Assembly (NCBI RefSeq): GCF_001269365.1
Contig: NZ_CXOM01000003.1
Span: 124,001 to 188,000, forward strand
Direction: 5' to 3'
From: Limnohabitans sp. Rim11
GTDB taxonomy: Bacteria; Pseudomonadota; Gammaproteobacteria; Burkholderiales; Burkholderiaceae_C
Length of the DNA: 64,000 nucleotides
The notes below the pieces were generated by a model. That model saw only the letters and a program-made list of their open reading frames with translations. It was not told the origin of the DNA and made no database searches. This document shows, piece by piece, positions 46,459 to 55,023 of this stretch. Position 1 is the stretch's first letter. Each line of letters begins with the position of its first letter. The position numbers were made by a program, and so were the translations under genes.

Positions 46459-47226
46459 ATGCGTACCCGATTTATCTTGATTGAAACCAGCCACCCCGGC
46501 AATGTGGGGGCGGCCGCCCGTGCTTTGAAAGTCATGGGTTTTGATGAAATGGTGCTGGTGGCACCGCGTTATGCCAATGTGCTGCGCAAGGAAGAGACCA
46601 TTCAAAGGGCCAGTGGCGCCAACGATGTGCTCGACAAAACGCGCATTGTGGACAACTTGGAAGAGGCGCTAGATGGCATTTCACATTTGTGCGCCACGGC
46701 CATGACGCCTCGCGATTTTGGACCGCCGACGCGCTCGCCTAGGGAACATTTTGAGCTTGTGTTGGGTCGACCCCTGGTTCAGGCTGCACCAGATTCTGCA
46801 AAACCCGCCGAACCCATTTCTTCCATCGGTTTCTTGTTTGGTTCTGAACGTTTTGGCATGAAAAACGAGGATGTCTACAAATGCCATGTGGCGCTGTCGA
46901 TTCCGACCAATCCGCAGTTTGGTTCTTTGAATTTAGCGGCTGCGCTACAGCTTGTGGCGTATGAATGGCGCTTGGCTTTGGGTGGATTTCCGGTGGCGTC
47001 GCCGGTGGCCGAATCTTCATTGGCCGATGCCGAGCAGGTTTCCGGCATGTTGGTGCACTTGCAACGAGCCTTGGTCGAGATTGGTTTTCTAGATCCTGCA
47101 GCGCCTAAAAAACTCATGCCGCGCCTGAACCAGCTATTTAATCGCGCCAACTTGACCCCCGAAGAAATCCATATTTTGAGAGGTGTTGCTAAGGCCATGA
47201 TCGAAACCGCCCAAGCAAAAAGGTAG
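46459..47226 (+). CDS. trmJ: tRNA/rRNA 2'-O-methyltransferase of the TrmJ type
   Basis: A 255-residue SPOUT-class enzyme that methylates the 2'-hydroxyl of tRNA position 32. The start MRTRFILIETSHPGNVGAAARALK at 46459 is preferred; an ATG at 46450 is also in frame. The trefoil-knot S-adenosylmethionine site is made of the segments FLFGSERFGMKNED and IPTNPQFGSLNLAAALQL, followed by a C-terminal helical region. It precedes cysE by 23 bases; the suhB/trmJ/cysE order is conserved in Proteobacteria. Confidence 0.9.
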   Translation: MRTRFILIETSHPGNVGAAARALKVMGFDEMVLVAPRYANVLRKEETIQRASGANDVLDKTRIVDNLEEALDGISHLCATAMTPRDFGPPTRSPREHFELVLGRPLVQAAPDSAKPAEPISSIGFLFGSERFGMKNEDVYKCHVALSIPTNPQFGSLNLAAALQLVAYEWRLALGGFPVASPVAESSLADAEQVSGMLVHLQRALVEIGFLDPAAPKKLMPRLNQLFNRANLTPEEIHILRGVAKAMIETAQAKR

Positions 47227-47249
47227 ACTAGGCAAAAATACACCAGCTT

Positions 47250-48029
47250 ATGTTTTCACGCCTTCATTCCGACATTCAATGCATTCTTGACCGAGACCCC
47301 GCTGCGCGCACAGCTTGGGAGGTTTTGACTTGTTATCCCGGATTGCACGCGGTCGTCATGCACCGTTGGGCCCACGCTTGCTGGCGCTCGGGCTTCAAGT
47401 GGTTGGCGCGATTCATTTCTAATTTTTCCCGCTGGGTCACAGGCATCGAAATTCATCCCGGTGCCAAGCTGGGTGAGCGGGTGTTTTTTGATCACGGCAT
47501 GGGCATCGTGATTGGTGAGACAGCCGAAATTGGCGATGGTTGCACTGTTTATCACGGCGTTACCTTGGGCGGTACATCGCTCTACAAAGGTGAGAAGCGG
47601 CACCCTACATTGGGAAAAAATGTGGTGATTGGCGCTGGCGCCAAAGTATTGGGCGGGTTTACAGTGGGCGATGGCGCCAAAGTAGGCTCCAACGCTGTGG
47701 TGACCAAGCCGGTGCCCGCGGGTGCTACTGCGGTTGGTAATCCAGCGCGAATCATTCAAGAAGAAGCCGATGTTCAGCGGGAGGCTACGGCTTCCAAGAT
47801 GGGTTTTTCAGCTTATGGTGTGACGCAAAACGACGATCCATTGTCGCAAGCCATGCGCGGCTTGATTGACAACGCATCCAGCCAAGAACACCAAATTGCC
47901 ATGCTGTGGCAAGCCTTGGAAAAAATGAATGCCAACCAGGGCAATGCTCAGGGCATTCAAATGCCAGGCGATGCGGCCAAACGTGAAACTTTTGAGGCTG
48001 AAAAGCTCAATCAGTTGGTGGGCAAGTAA
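47250..48029 (+). CDS. cysE: Serine O-acetyltransferase
   Basis: A 259-residue acyltransferase that makes O-acetylserine, the first step of cysteine synthesis. The short N-terminal helical region (HRWAHACWR) is followed by left-handed beta-helix hexapeptide repeats from about 65 to 165, with the active-site histidines in [11 protein letters not shown] and VYHGVTLGG. The final 85 residues, after [11 protein letters not shown], are a polar extension with a helix ([19 protein letters not shown]) and without the short C-terminal tail that binds cysteine synthase in E. coli; complex formation may therefore differ. Probably co-transcribed with trmJ. Confidence 0.93.
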   Translation: MFSRLHSDIQCILDRDPAARTAWEVLTCYPGLHAVVMHRWAHACWRSGFKWLARFISNFSRWVTGIEIHPGAKLGERVFFDHGMGIVIGETAEIGDGCTVYHGVTLGGTSLYKGEKRHPTLGKNVVIGAGAKVLGGFTVGDGAKVGSNAVVTKPVPAGATAVGNPARIIQEEADVQREATASKMGFSAYGVTQNDDPLSQAMRGLIDNASSQEHQIAMLWQALEKMNANQGNAQGIQMPGDAAKRETFEAEKLNQLVGK

Positions 48030-48056
48030 GGCGCCTGAGCCTGTACGTTGTTTGTT

Positions 48057-48653
48057 TTAGGCTTTGGGTGGACGAATGGCCGTCTTGGGCCTGAACGCCT
48101 TGCAAACCTCGTCGTTGGTTTCAAGGTAAGGGCCGCCAATCAAATCTATGCAATAAGGCACGGCTGCAAAAATACCGTGCACCACACTTTGACCTTGGCT
48201 GTCTTTCAAACCTTCCAGTGTTTCGGCAATCGACTTGGGCTGGCCCGGCAAATTGATGATCAAACTTTGACCGCGAATGACCGCTACTTGGCGCGACAAA
48301 ATAGCCGTGGGTACAAACTTCAAACTGATCTGACGCATCTGCTCACCAAAGCCTGGCATTTCTTTGTCGGCAATGGCCAAGGTAGCCTCGGGGGTAACGT
48401 CGCGAATGGCGGGGCCTGTGCCGCCCGTGGTTAGCACCAAGCTGCAACCTGCATCGACCAACTCAACCAGTGTGGCACTGATGCGCTCTTTTTCGTCAGG
48501 GATCAGCCGTGCTTCAAATTGCAAAGGGTTCTTCAAGGCTTGTGTGAGCCAAGTCTGCAGGGCAGGTAAGCCTTTGTCTTCGTATACGCCTGTGCTGGCG
48601 CGGTCACTGATAGAGACGATGCCTATTTTGACGGGGTCGTGAAGCGATGACAT
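48057..48653 (-). CDS. mog: Molybdopterin adenylyltransferase Mog
   Basis: A 198-residue MoCF-fold enzyme that adenylates molybdopterin before molybdenum insertion. The conserved blocks are GIVSISDRASTGVYEDKG, LVLTTGGTGPAIRDVTPEA and the glycine/proline-rich LPGQPKSI. The size is that of free-standing Mog/MogA. It lies 30 bases after darP on the same strand, likely co-transcribed. Note the second MoCF-type gene in the window at 32200, which belongs to the CinA branch. Confidence 0.93.
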   Translation of the reverse strand: MSSLHDPVKIGIVSISDRASTGVYEDKGLPALQTWLTQALKNPLQFEARLIPDEKERISATLVELVDAGCSLVLTTGGTGPAIRDVTPEATLAIADKEMPGFGEQMRQISLKFVPTAILSRQVAVIRGQSLIINLPGQPKSIAETLEGLKDSQGQSVVHGIFAAVPYCIDLIGGPYLETNDEVCKAFRPKTAIRPPKA

Positions 48654-48683
48654 GTTTGCAGAAGTTAAAAATTAGGTTTGAAG

Positions 48684-49364
48684 TTAGTTGTCTTCGTCGA
48701 GATCGTCAGTGTCTGAGTTCTCTGCGTTTTCTGTGTTGCCGCCTTGGGCGTTGCCCATTTCAGCGCGCACCAATTGAAAAATTTCACGGTAGGCGCGACT
48801 CTGGCGGGGCGCTATGCCTTGCGACACGGTGGCGGCAGACACGGCCGGTGCGTCTTTGCGAGCTTGTCGAATGAGCGCGCGCAATTGTTGACAGTCGGTG
48901 CCAGGAAAACTTTTCAACCATTCACCACAAGCATCGTCGTCTTTGATCAGTCGGTCGCGCCATTGCTCAGCCAAATGCAGTTGCAATGTTTCTTGCGCAG
49001 AGCCTTGGCTTTGTTCTAGCAGGGCAGCGCGCACACCTTCAACGGCATCTTCATCCAATTTGCGCATCAGCTTGCCAATGAATTGCATTTGCCGGCGTTT
49101 GCCTTCAAAGTTGGTGATGCGTTTGGCTTCGGCCACGGCTTCCACCAGTTTTTCTGGCAAATCCACTTTGGCCATCAGGTCGGCACGCAGAGTCAGCAAA
49201 CTTTCGCCCAGCTTTTGCAGTTCGTCGCTTTCGCGCTTTAACTCGGTGCGACTAGGCTCATCGGTACCGCCCTTGAGTTCGCGTTTGAGCTCAAGGTCTA
49301 ACTCGCTGCCTTCGGCAACAAATTGACCTTGAACAAAATAACCTTTTTTGAATTTACGGGACAT
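48684..49364 (-). CDS. darP: Ribosome-associated protein DarP (YjgA, DUF615)
   Basis: A 226-residue basic helical protein that helps maturation of the 50S subunit. The start MSRKFKKGYFVQGQFV at 49364 is chosen over an upstream in-frame one. Family blocks are SRTELKRESDELQKLGESLL, EAKRITNFEGKRRQMQFIGK and LRALIRQARKD. The protein ends in an acidic tail (TENAENSDTDDLDEDN). It diverges from pmbA, an order also seen in E. coli (yjgA/pmbA), and precedes mog. Confidence 0.92.
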   Translation of the reverse strand: MSRKFKKGYFVQGQFVAEGSELDLELKRELKGGTDEPSRTELKRESDELQKLGESLLTLRADLMAKVDLPEKLVEAVAEAKRITNFEGKRRQMQFIGKLMRKLDEDAVEGVRAALLEQSQGSAQETLQLHLAEQWRDRLIKDDDACGEWLKSFPGTDCQQLRALIRQARKDAPAVSAATVSQGIAPRQSRAYREIFQLVRAEMGNAQGGNTENAENSDTDDLDEDN

Positions 49365-49455
49365 GTGCGCGCTGAAACCTTTGTACGGGACGGCAAGTAT
49401 CATAGCCGTCACTTAGAATTTTAAATAATTGACCGTTTTGAAGAATCCGACCCCC

Positions 49456-50859
49456 ATGACAAAAAAAACCAAGGCATCCACCCAGGCATTGAACGCACAG
49501 GCCAACGACGGTTTCAGCTATAGCCGCAACTATTTCGAGGGATTGGTTGATTCTGCCCTGAAACACGCCAAAAAGATCGGCGCCACCGATGCGGGTGCAG
49601 AAGCTTCTGAAGGTTGCGGCCTCAGTGTCAGTGTGCGCAAGGGTGAATTGGAGACTGTGGAGCGCAATCGCGACAAGTCTTTGGGCGTCACGGTGTATGT
49701 GGGTCATCGCCGCGGCAATGCAAGCACCTCCGACTTTTCCGAGGCGGCCATTCAGCAAACAGTGCAAGCTGCTTACGACATCGCGCGTTTTACAGCCGAA
49801 GATCCAACCGCAGGTTTGCCTGATGAGGAAGACATTGCCAAGGATCAACCCGAGTTGGATTTATTCCATCCTTGGACCATCAACAGCGAGGAAGCTGCCA
49901 AGCTGGCATTGGCTTGTGAAGAAGCCGCCTTGAAAACCAGTCGCCGAATCACCAACAGCGAAGGTGCTGGCATATCCGCGCAGCAAAGTCATTTCTTCAG
50001 TGCCCACACCCACGGTTTTAGGGGGGGCTATGCCAGTTCAAGGCACAGCATGTCGGTGGCGCCCATCGCTGCATTGCCCGGCAAAAATGCAGAAATGCAG
50101 CGCGATGCCTGGTTCACATCCATGCGCTCGGCCGATCAAATGGCATCGCCTGAGGCGGTGGGTCGGTATGCCGCTGAGCGTGCTTTAAGCCGATTGGGCA
50201 GCCGCAAAATTCCCACAATTGAATGCCCTGTGTTGTTCGAGTCCCCCGTGGCAGCAGGCCTTTTAGGCGGTTTCGTTCAGGCCGTCAGCGGTGGTTCTTT
50301 GTATCGCAAAACCAGTTTCTTGGTGGACTCGATGGGCAAACCTGTATTTCCAAAACACATTGATATTTTGGAAGACCCGCATGTGTTGCGCGGTAAAGGC
50401 AGCTCACCTTTTGATGATGAGGGTGTGCGAAGCGCCAAGCGCAAAGTGGTGTCAGGCGGACGCGTTGAGGGCTACTTCTTGAGTACCTATTCCGCGCGCA
50501 AGCTGGGCATGAAAACTACGGGCAATGCTGGCGGTTCACACAACTTGGTGATGTCATCCAAACTCACGCGCTCAAGCGACGATTTGAAAGCCATGCTCCA
50601 AAAACTGGGTACAGGTTTGTTTGTGATTGAGTTGATGGGGCAGGGCGTGAATTACGTCACAGGCGACTATTCACGCGGCGCATCAGGCTTCTGGGTAGAG
50701 AACGGTGAGATTGCTTTCCCAGTTCACGAAATTACCATTGCCGGCAATTTGAAAACCATGTTCAAAGGCATCGACGCCATTGGCGCTGACACCTACAACT
50801 ACGGCGCCAAAACTTTGGGATCTGTACTGATCAACCGTATGAAGGTTGCCGGTAGCTGA
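49456..50859 (+). CDS. pmbA: Metalloprotease PmbA/TldE
   Basis: A 467-residue member of the TldD/PmbA family, the non-catalytic partner in the TldD/TldE protease that trims modified peptides such as microcins and antitoxins. The start ATG is at 49456 (MTKKTKAST); the frame upstream is open but begins with a TTG. The central segments DAGAEASEGCGLSVSVRKGE and GITAERA-like counterparts fit the family; the C-terminal GQGVNYVTGDYSRGASGFWVENG (here in parts) is characteristic. The tldD gene is not in the window. A large inverted repeat begins just after its stop. Confidence 0.93.
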   Translation: MTKKTKASTQALNAQANDGFSYSRNYFEGLVDSALKHAKKIGATDAGAEASEGCGLSVSVRKGELETVERNRDKSLGVTVYVGHRRGNASTSDFSEAAIQQTVQAAYDIARFTAEDPTAGLPDEEDIAKDQPELDLFHPWTINSEEAAKLALACEEAALKTSRRITNSEGAGISAQQSHFFSAHTHGFRGGYASSRHSMSVAPIAALPGKNAEMQRDAWFTSMRSADQMASPEAVGRYAAERALSRLGSRKIPTIECPVLFESPVAAGLLGGFVQAVSGGSLYRKTSFLVDSMGKPVFPKHIDILEDPHVLRGKGSSPFDDEGVRSAKRKVVSGGRVEGYFLSTYSARKLGMKTTGNAGGSHNLVMSSKLTRSSDDLKAMLQKLGTGLFVIELMGQGVNYVTGDYSRGASGFWVENGEIAFPVHEITIAGNLKTMFKGIDAIGADTYNYGAKTLGSVLINRMKVAGS

Positions 50860-50860
50860 A

Positions 50861-51015
50861 ATTTAATTGGGGTCAGATCAACATTAATTTCCAATCAAAG
50901 GGGCTAAAGCCTAAGGGGGGCTTCCTCATACTGGAGTACCAGAAATCGTTCAGCCCCCCTTAGGCTTTAGCCCCTTTGATTGACCAAATTTATGTTGATC
51001 TGACCCCAATTAAAT
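50861..51015. repeat. 155-bp inverted-repeat (MITE-like) element between pmbA and yqeY
   Basis: The left arm (50861-50922) and right arm (50952-51015) are near-perfect reverse complements over about 62-64 bases, joined by a 29-base spacer; only a handful of bases differ, near the middle of each arm. The outer 20-21 bases (50865-50885; inverted at 50992-51011) also occur in recB at 21686-21706. The inner half contains a GGGGCTAAAGCCTAAGGGGG motif. The element lies exactly between two convergent genes, so the transcript would fold into a very long hairpin that could stop transcription in both directions. No transposase is encoded. Confidence 0.85.
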
Positions 51016-51031
51016 CCCCCCAATTAAGAAG

Positions 51032-51478
51032 TTATCCGGCGAGGGCGGCTTTGACGGCGGCGGAGACTTGGCCCATGTCGGCTTTGCCGGCCAGTTGGGT
51101 TTTGACGGCGCCCATGACTTTGCCCATGTCGCCAGGGCCTTTTGCGCCCAATGAGGCCACGATGGCTTGAACGGCAGCAGTCACTTCTTCTGCAGACATG
51201 CGGGCTGGCAAATAGGCTTGCAACACCACCATCTCAGCTTGTTCAATGTCGACCAAGTCTTGGCGAGCGGCTTGCTCGAAGGCGGCAATAGAGTCTTTGC
51301 GCTGCTTGACCAACTTGTCTACGATGGCCACCACAGCAGCATCGTCCAACACCACGCGCTCATCCACCTCTTTTTGCTTCATGGCTGAAAGCAACAAGCG
51401 AATGGTGCCCAAGCGCGCCGTGTCTTTGGCACGCATGGCGGTTTTCATGTCTTCGGTGATTTGGTCTTTGAGGCTCAT
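51032..51478 (-). CDS. GatB/YqeY domain protein
   Basis: A 148-residue protein equivalent to the C-terminal helical domain of GatB, here free-standing as in many bacteria. The start MSLKDQITEDMKTAMRAKDTAR (shown in two blocks) at 51478 is the family N-terminus; the extension upstream is not. LLLSAMKQKEVDER and QKDSIAAFEQAGR-like RKDSIAAFEQAARQDL are conserved blocks, and the end carries an alanine-rich stretch that may contact tRNA. It is the gene after rpsU on the same strand, but a terminator separates them, so expression may come through read-through. Confidence 0.9.
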   Translation of the reverse strand: MSLKDQITEDMKTAMRAKDTARLGTIRLLLSAMKQKEVDERVVLDDAAVVAIVDKLVKQRKDSIAAFEQAARQDLVDIEQAEMVVLQAYLPARMSAEEVTAAVQAIVASLGAKGPGDMGKVMGAVKTQLAGKADMGQVSAAVKAALAG

Positions 51479-51522
51479 GGTGACTCCTGAAGGGTAGGCT
51501 GCTGGTAGCGCCAACGATACTT

Positions 51523-51555
51523 AAAAAAAAACCCGCTTGAGCGTCCTCCAGCGGG
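51523..51555 (-). terminator. Rho-independent terminator after rpsU
   Basis: On the minus strand, CCCGCT, a 12-base loop and AGCGGG are followed by nine T. It lies about 75 bases after the rpsU stop and before yqeY. Confidence 0.85.
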
Positions 51556-51631
51556 CTTGCTTGGTCCCCATGATGCATGAGGACTTCGCGATTTCAAAGC
51601 CTGGTAAGAAGCTTTGAATGAAGCGATGTAC

Positions 51632-51844
51632 TTAGTACAGCTTCTTGGGCAATTGCATGCTGCGCACGCGCTTGTAGTGGCGCTTGACGGCGGCCGCTTT
51701 TTTGCGCTTACGTTCTGTGGTGGGTTTTTCATAAAACTCACGGGCACGCAAGTCGGTCAACAGACCGAGTTTTTCAATGGTGCGCTTGAAGCGGCGAAGT
51801 GCTACGTCAAACGGCTCGTTTTCTTTCACGCGAATGGTGGTCAT
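51632..51844 (-). CDS. rpsU: 30S ribosomal protein S21
   Basis: A 70-residue highly basic protein ([18 protein letters not shown], then [19 protein letters not shown]), the exact usual length of beta-proteobacterial S21. It helps base-pairing of mRNA with 16S rRNA at initiation. The start at 51844 is used; six further codons upstream are open but not family-like. Upstream is a leader of about 120 bases from the promoter near 51976, and a terminator follows downstream, so it is a single-gene transcript with limited read-through into yqeY. Confidence 0.97.
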   Translation of the reverse strand: MTTIRVKENEPFDVALRRFKRTIEKLGLLTDLRAREFYEKPTTERKRKKAAAVKRHYKRVRSMQLPKKLY

Positions 51845-51973
51845 GGATTTCAGTGTTTCCAAATTATGCCGACTGACATTGAAAGGGAAGATCGAGCCCT
51901 TACAAGCAGTTTCGGCGGGGTCCCCGTCACGAACTAGTATTTGGCAGACGGAGGATTGCCAGCAAAGCCTGAG

Positions 51974-51979
51974 ATTATA
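51974..51979 (-). promoter_or_regulatory. Probable -10 element for rpsU
   Basis: On the minus strand this reads TATAAT, about 130 bases upstream of rpsU. A -35 cannot be named with confidence; the stretch 51995-52002 reads TTTTTGG on that strand. Confidence 0.45.
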
Positions 51980-52008
51980 GCCCTAAGTTTTGGGCCCAAA
52001 AAGGCCAT

Positions 52009-53232
52009 TTAGGGGGCAATTTCGTGTTTTTGCTTCAGGGCTTGGGCGCAGGCAAAGGCGCTGGCCCAAGCCCATTGGAAGTTGTACCCGCCTAGCCAGC
52101 CCGTCACATCGACCACTTCGCCAATGAAATACAGGCCTGGTTGCTTCGATTCCATGGTTTGGGACGATAAATCTCGGGTGTCCACCCCTCCCAGAGTGAC
52201 CTCGGCTTTTTTATAGCCTTCGCTGCCATTGGGCGTGAGGGGCCAATGGCTGAGTTTTTGGGCCAACTGCGTCAGAGCTTTGTCGCTGGCCTCGGCGACG
52301 GGGCGCTGCCATTGGCTGTCTTGGGCCACCCAGGCATCGGCCAATCGGTTGGGCACCCACGCACCGAGTTCGTTGGCAATGAGTTTTTTGGACCGGACCT
52401 TGGCTTGCATCAGTGAACCTTCGATGTCAGCTTGGGGGGCCAAGTTCAAATGGAGGGGTTGTCCCTCGTGCCAATAGCTGGAAATTTGCAAAACAGCCGG
52501 GCCCGACAAACCCCGGTGCGTGAACAGCAGGTCTTCGTCAAAGCTCATGCGGGTTTTTTTAGCGCCAGTTTCAATGCTGACGGGCAAGGACAGGCCTGCC
52601 AAACTTGCATAAGGTGCCCACTCTTTGTCATCAAAGGTGAGGGGGACCAATCCTGGCCTTCTTGTGACCAACCGCAAGCCAAATTGTTGGGCGATGCGGT
52701 AGCCAAAATCGGTGGCGCCAATTTTGGGAATGGACAAGCCGCCTGTGGCAATCACCACCGCGCCGGCTTGAACATGCCCTTGGTCGGTTTGGAGTTGATA
52801 GCCATTCTCGGTTTGCGAGATGGTCTTAACGCCGCAACCCTGCCAACGCAAGACGCCGCCTTTGTCGCATTCTTTCAAAAGCATTTGAATCAAGTCTTCG
52901 GCGGACCGATCGCAAAACAATTGCCCTTTGTGCTTTTCATGAAATGGGATGTCGTAAGACTGCATCAAGTCAATGAAGTCTTGGGCGGTGTAACGAGACA
53001 GGGCACTGCGGCAAAAGTGCGGGTTCTCGCTCAAGAAATGTTTGTGAGGCGCGCTGGCATCGATGAGTCGGTTGGTGAAATTGCAACGACCACCGCCAGA
53101 GATACGGATTTTTTCAGCCACTTTGTTGCTGTGATCAATGAGCAGAACAGACAAGCCCAACTGCCCGGCCACACCGGCACAAAAAAGGCCGGCAGCCCCG
53201 GCACCCACAATCACCACATCACATGTTTGCAT
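52009..53232 (-). CDS. HI0933-family flavoprotein (YhiN/BaiN-like NAD(P)/FAD oxidoreductase)
   Basis: A 407-residue FAD-dependent protein. The dinucleotide-binding motif is VIVGAGAAGLFCAGVAGQ at the N-terminus, followed by the characteristic RISGGGRCNFTNR at about 44-56 and the C-terminal GEVVDVTGWLGGYNFQWAWASA block. Members of this group reduce unknown substrates; BaiN relatives act on bile-acid intermediates, which is not expected here. It overlaps the preceding cobA by 14 bases, so it is translated from the same message. Confidence 0.9.
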   Translation of the reverse strand: MQTCDVVIVGAGAAGLFCAGVAGQLGLSVLLIDHSNKVAEKIRISGGGRCNFTNRLIDASAPHKHFLSENPHFCRSALSRYTAQDFIDLMQSYDIPFHEKHKGQLFCDRSAEDLIQMLLKECDKGGVLRWQGCGVKTISQTENGYQLQTDQGHVQAGAVVIATGGLSIPKIGATDFGYRIAQQFGLRLVTRRPGLVPLTFDDKEWAPYASLAGLSLPVSIETGAKKTRMSFDEDLLFTHRGLSGPAVLQISSYWHEGQPLHLNLAPQADIEGSLMQAKVRSKKLIANELGAWVPNRLADAWVAQDSQWQRPVAEASDKALTQLAQKLSHWPLTPNGSEGYKKAEVTLGGVDTRDLSSQTMESKQPGLYFIGEVVDVTGWLGGYNFQWAWASAFACAQALKQKHEIAP

Positions 53233-54052
53233 GCAGTGGGAGTGTAGGGGCAGTTTGCTGGTTTTGATCTGCTTGGAAAATTTGAGCGCAAGCTTTCACC
53301 ACATCGCCCACGATCAAGATGCTGGGACTTTTGAGGCCTGTTTCTTGAAGGGTGAGAGTCAGGCTTCCCAATTGCGTCAAGGCTTGACGTTGGTGTGGCA
53401 AAGAAGCGTTCTCGATGATGGCCACAGGTGTGCTTTCAGGTAATCCTGTGAGTAACTCGTTTTGAATATGTTCTGCACCACTCACGCCCATGTAAATGAC
53501 CAGTGTCAGTTTGGCATCGCGCGCCGTGGCTGCCAGTTGTCGCCAGTCGGTGCCGTTGTCACCGGGCTTGGCATGGCCAGTGACAAACACAACGCCATGC
53601 GCGTGTTCACGGTGAGTGAGGGGCGCGCCTAGGCTGGTGATGGCCGCTAATCCAGACGTGATGCCGTTGATGATGTTGGCCTCGATGCCAACTTCGCGCA
53701 GGTGCTCGACTTCTTCGCCACCTCGGCCAAATATGAAAGGATCGCCGCCTTTTAAACGCACCACGGTTTCACCTTCGTGAACCGCGTTGATCATGAGTTT
53801 TTCAATGAAGGCTTGCGGTGTGCTTTTGCAGCCGCCGCGTTTGCCCACAAAGACAATGCGCGCAGATGAGGATGCGTGTGTTAAAACTGCTTCATTGACC
53901 AAATCGTCTACCAACAAAACGGTAGCTGCTCGAATGGCCTTCACGGCTTTGACTGTGAGCAACTCGGGATCACCAGGGCCTGCCCCAACCAAGGTGCAAG
54001 TGCCTTGCGTTTTGCCAGAAGAGTTTGTGAATGAAGAATCCTTGTGGCTCAT
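53219..54052 (-). CDS. cobA: Uroporphyrinogen-III C-methyltransferase
   Basis: A 277-residue enzyme that methylates uroporphyrinogen III at C2 and C7 to precorrin-2, the branch point to siroheme and cobalamin. The start MSHKDSSFTNSS at 54052 is taken; the longer frame overlaps ybiB. Motifs are TLVGAGPGDPELLT, VVRLKGGDPFIFGRGGEE and the SAM-binding NGITSGLAAITSLGAPLTHR. It is the single-domain SUMT form, not the fused CysG. A siroheme role serving nitrite or sulfite reductase is likely. Overlaps of 4 bases (ybiB) and 14 bases (flavoprotein) place it in an operon. Confidence 0.93.
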   Translation of the reverse strand: MSHKDSSFTNSSGKTQGTCTLVGAGPGDPELLTVKAVKAIRAATVLLVDDLVNEAVLTHASSSARIVFVGKRGGCKSTPQAFIEKLMINAVHEGETVVRLKGGDPFIFGRGGEEVEHLREVGIEANIINGITSGLAAITSLGAPLTHREHAHGVVFVTGHAKPGDNGTDWRQLAATARDAKLTLVIYMGVSGAEHIQNELLTGLPESTPVAIIENASLPHQRQALTQLGSLTLTLQETGLKSPSILIVGDVVKACAQIFQADQNQQTAPTLPLHANM

Positions 54053-54957
54053 AGTGATTTCAAGGCCTGCAAAATGTGTTGAACTTGAAGCGCAATGGGC
54101 GAGGGAACTGCGCGCTGCTGATTCAAAATTTCTTGAATGTATTCTGCGGTGGATTCTGCATTGGCTGCAGGCAAGTCGGGAATGCTTTGCAATGCTCCAG
54201 CTTGTGCTGCTTGAACAGTCTGGGTGCTGCCATTGTGGAAAAAATCCATTTGAGGCGCGCGGCGCGCATCTGCCACAGGTTCTCCCTCTGTGCCTCTCAG
54301 CAAGAAGGCATTGGCCTGGGTCAGCTGAAAGGTTTGCGCCATCGAATGCGCGTATTCGGGATGGGTGTAACTGCTGACGATCAAAGCGGAGCCTTGGCAA
54401 GGGTTCATGAGTTTGACCAAGCTGTGGGCAGGGTTGCGCAAATTCACCACGCGTCGCACATCGAGAAGATTTTTAAGGGCCGGGCTTAAAACTTCTGTGG
54501 CAATCAAATTCAATCCGTCATGCGCATCTGATACCTGGGTCATGGGCTTGTGACCCATGGCTTCAAAGACTTCAAATGAGGTGGTGCGGCTGCTTTCAGT
54601 GGGCGTACCGTGAACGCACACGCGAACACCTTGTTGTACCAGTAGCAAAGCTAACAAGGGTGCTAAAGCCGGTAATTTGCGTGCACCGTTGTAGCAGGGG
54701 ATGACCACGGTTGTTTTTGATGGATCGTTGGACAGTTTGTTTAAACGTGCGTGAGCCGCATCCAAAAAACCCGCCATTTCTTCGGGCGTTTCGCCTTTGA
54801 TGCGCATGGCCAAGCAGAAGGCGCCGATTTCTAAGTCGGAGACCTGTTGGTCCAGCACTTGGCCCAGTAAATCTGCCGCTTGTTCGCGCGTGAGCGAACG
54901 CGCGCCATCTTTGCCGCGGCCTATTTCTTTGATGTAGTGTCCAATGCCCATTCCCAT
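54049..54957 (-). CDS. ybiB: YbiB-type nucleic-acid-binding protein (TrpD2 family)
   Basis: A 302-residue relative of anthranilate phosphoribosyltransferase. The N-terminal helical domain (GRGKDGARSLTREQAADLL) and the MRIKGETPEEMAGFLDAA segment are typical, while the phosphoribosyl-diphosphate site is altered, with TVVIPCYNGARKLPALAPL in place of the canonical glycine-rich loop. E. coli YbiB binds nucleic acids and is controlled by LexA; that function may apply. It is first in the operon with cobA, and diverges from tsaD across about 65 bases. Confidence 0.85.
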   Translation of the reverse strand: MGMGIGHYIKEIGRGKDGARSLTREQAADLLGQVLDQQVSDLEIGAFCLAMRIKGETPEEMAGFLDAAHARLNKLSNDPSKTTVVIPCYNGARKLPALAPLLALLLVQQGVRVCVHGTPTESSRTTSFEVFEAMGHKPMTQVSDAHDGLNLIATEVLSPALKNLLDVRRVVNLRNPAHSLVKLMNPCQGSALIVSSYTHPEYAHSMAQTFQLTQANAFLLRGTEGEPVADARRAPQMDFFHNGSTQTVQAAQAGALQSIPDLPAANAESTAEYIQEILNQQRAVPSPIALQVQHILQALKSL

Positions 54958-55023
54958 ATTGTCTCAAAGCTTAGATAACTTGGCGTTATATGGCCAATGA
55001 ATCGATCGCATAAACTCCCTCCT

